Assembly: GCA_964482535.1 (NCBI GenBank)
Contig: CAYZXU010000125.1
Location: 1 to 6,806, forward strand
Length of the DNA stretch: 6,806 bases
Direction: 5' to 3'
Source of the DNA: CAYZXU01 sp964482535
Lineage (GTDB): Bacteria > Desulfobacterota > Desulfobacteria > Desulfobacterales > BuS5
The position numbers and the translations under genes are program-made. Shown here piece by piece: positions 6,103 through 6,806 of this stretch. Position 1 is the stretch's first letter. Every line of letters begins with the position of its first letter. A model generated the notes under the pieces. That model was given only the letters and a program-made list of their open reading frames with translations. It ran no database searches and was not told where the DNA came from.

Positions 6103-6160
6103 TATAAATGTTTATTAAGAATGTTTTTAAATTAAGATAGGTTAGTAAAAAAAGGTAAGT
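6082..6160. repeat. Direct repeats between int and attP, candidate arm sites
   Basis: Copy 1 AGGTAAAAAAGAGTAAGT (6082-6099) and copy 2 (6139-6160, AGGTTAGTAAAAAAAGGTAA then GT) share AGGT, an A-run and GTAAGT. They lie between the int promoter and the tRNA fragment, where tyrosine integrases usually have arm-type or Xis sites. Function is inferred from position only. Confidence 0.35.
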
Positions 6161-6178
6161 TTAGATAATGCCATACTT

Positions 6179-6228
6179 CCGGCCTGTCAAGCCGGAGGTC
6201 GCGGGTTCAAGTCCCGTCGCTCCCGCCA
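6179..6228 (+). tRNA. 3' half of tRNA-Asp(GTC), candidate attP core
   Basis: The anticodon arm CCGGC-CTGTCAA-GCCGG (6179-6195, anticodon GTC at 6186-6188), variable bases AGGTC, T-arm GCGGG-TTCAAGT-CCCGT (6201-6217), acceptor strand CGCTCCC (6218-6224), discriminator G and encoded CCA (6226-6228) match the second half of tRNA-Asp closely. The matching 5' acceptor strand GGGAGCG and a D-arm are absent upstream, so this cannot make a tRNA. A 3' tRNA half beside a tyrosine integrase on a circular molecule is the classic attP layout: recombination with the chromosomal tRNA-Asp gene would rebuild an intact tRNA. The core may be shorter than the fragment; crossover probably falls in the anticodon or T-arm region. 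Confidence 0.85.
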
Positions 6229-6239
6229 CTATAAAATCA

Positions 6240-6275
6240 AGGGGTTAACAAGCATTTGTTAGCCCCTTTTTTTTT
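6240..6275 (+). terminator. Intrinsic terminator after the tRNA-Asp fragment
   Basis: GGGGTTAACAA (6241-6251), loop GCAT, TTGTTAGCCCC (6256-6266), then nine T (6267-6275). The stem is 11 bp with one G-U pair, plus a possible A6240-T pair. It lies 12 bp after the CCA. After integration it would stand behind the rebuilt tRNA-Asp gene, so the element seems to replace the tRNA terminator as well as its 3' half. Confidence 0.85.
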
Positions 6276-6751
6276 GTTAAAAATTAAGTTCCAACCTTAT
6301 TGCCAGCCTTTAGGGCTGTTTTTGCCAAATGAGACATTTTGAGACATAATTTGTTTTAGATGGTTTCAATAATTGAAATAATTGAATAAAAATTATGCTA
6401 TTCCAGGGAAGCTATAAAGGCATGATAATATACAAATGGTTTTGCCGTCTCTTTTTAAGATCATGATATTAAACCATTTTTTGTTTTCAACATGTAGTTT
6501 TGAGCGCCTAATAAACTGGATAATAAATCACCTCTTGCCAGGCGAAGAAATATCAGCCGGTTATATATCCACTGTTTAACCGATTTATAATCACCTCTTG
6601 CCATAAAGCGCCTTGTCTTGTCGTCTTGCTGGTTTGCTCTTGCCAGGCAAAAAATATATATCGTTTGGCTTAATTTTTGTAAAAGTGTAAAAGTAAGCTC
6701 CGGATTATCACAGCGCCCTTGTAAGGTTTAAAAGCTTTTCGCTGTTATTAG
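6276..6751. other. Gene-poor region right of attP
   Basis: No convincing gene on either strand. Besides the repeats listed separately, it holds the inverted repeat TTTCAAT-A-ATTGAAA (6364-6378) and the arms AAATGGTTT (6434-6442) and AAACCATTT (6471-6479). After integration this stretch would lie directly behind the rebuilt tRNA-Asp gene. The short inverted repeats could be operator or arm sites, but nothing in the sequence proves it. Confidence 0.5.
6526..6660. repeat. CTCTTGCCA direct repeats
   Basis: AATCACCTCTTGCCA occurs at 6526-6540 and 6589-6603 (63 bp apart), and CTCTTGCCAGGC again at 6637-6648. The first and third are followed by a GAAGAAATAT or AAAAAATATA stretch. CTTGCCAGG also forms the core of the 26-bp origin module, here in the opposite orientation. 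No coding sequence supports this stretch. Confidence 0.55.
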
Positions 6752-6806
6752 TATAGTTTTCTTACAGTTTTGTAACATAGCGCCCTGGTAAGATTTGAAA
6801 GATTTT
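6711..6806. repeat. 67-bp tandem repeat, part before the join
   Basis: Copy a (6711-6777) and copy b (from 6778, continuing at 27-93 across the circular join) match at about 56 of 67 positions by hand count. Each starts with an AGCGCC word and ends with GTTTTGTAACA. The period is not a multiple of three, so the array is not a protein repeat, although both copies can be read on the minus strand as VTKLxENxxNNSExLxNLTR in shifting frames. Confidence 0.7.
6752..6806. repeat. 55-bp exact terminal redundancy with 1-55
   Basis: All 55 bases equal bases 1-55. The adjacent tandem repeat copies are only about 84% alike, so this perfect identity is not another repeat copy; it is the overlap expected when a circular molecule is assembled with a 55-base word. 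The true circle is therefore 6751 bp and bases 6752-6806 should not be counted twice. Confidence 0.85.

Larger units (their letters stand above)
6059..6350. repeat. Short repeats flanking attP
   Basis: GCCAGCCTTT occurs at 6059-6068 and again at 6302-6311 in the same orientation, one copy on each side of the tRNA fragment. Past the second copy, GAGACATTTT (6331-6340) is followed immediately by GAGACATAAT (6341-6350), two copies one helical turn apart. These may be P and P' arm sites. The matches are short and no binding is shown. Confidence 0.3.

Noticed and set aside
760..6504. Integron-type attC sites around gene cassettes
   Set aside because: The AGCGCC words lack the GTTRRRY and RYYYAAC core pairs, and the integrase is not of the integron type.
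6436..6579. Plus-strand 47-residue frame (MVLPSLFKIMILNHF...)
   Set aside because: No ribosome site, no promoter and no homology pattern; it runs through the CTCTTGCCA repeat.
125..6711. CRISPR array
   Set aside because: Copies are imperfect, contiguous units without distinct spacers, and no cas gene is present.

Overview
The window reads as one complete small circular element that was linearised by assembly. Its first 55 bases (1-55) are repeated exactly as its last 55 (6752-6806), which leaves a unit circle of 6751 bp, and an imperfect 67-bp tandem repeat stays in register across the join. The DNA is AT-rich and every recognisable gene lies on the minus strand. The style of the integrase and of the primase-helicase suggests a Gram-negative host, possibly a sulfate-reducing Desulfobacterota. 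That taxonomic guess rests on protein style alone and is weak.

Reading along the minus strand: a tyrosine integrase (5993-4878) with a good sigma-70 promoter; a small excisionase-type HTH protein (4766-4584); a small probable winged-helix protein (4474-4091); and a 912-residue primase-helicase (4094-1356) translationally coupled to it. The 3' end of the primase gene runs into about 390 bp packed with GTACATTG-type repeats and copies of a 26-bp repeat, a strong candidate replication origin. Next come a small Cys-containing protein (1048-743), a decayed ParB-like gene with an in-frame amber codon (770-291), and a degraded duplicate of the 3' end of the Cys-protein gene (about 240-138). The rest, about 138 back through the join to 6276, has no convincing gene and holds repeats built on AGCGCC and CTTGCCAGG motifs.

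Upstream of the integrase, on the plus strand, is the 3' half of a tRNA-Asp(GTC) gene (6179-6228) followed by a strong intrinsic terminator. With the circular topology, this is best read as attP of an element that integrates into tRNA-Asp. On integration the element would supply the 3' half of the tRNA, and probably its terminator.

The likely working unit is site-specific integration and excision (integrase, excisionase, attP) plus autonomous replication (primase-helicase and iteron-like origin). No capsid, packaging, relaxase or cargo gene is visible, so it is either an integrative plasmid or a very reduced P4-like satellite. The most interesting signals are: (1) a predicted countertranscribed RNA of about 125 nt on the plus strand covering the leader and start of the winged-helix/primase operon, arranged like plasmid copy-number control; (2) two related ParB-like modules carrying different perfect palindromes at the same place; (3) several repeat families that share one constant module but have different variable words.
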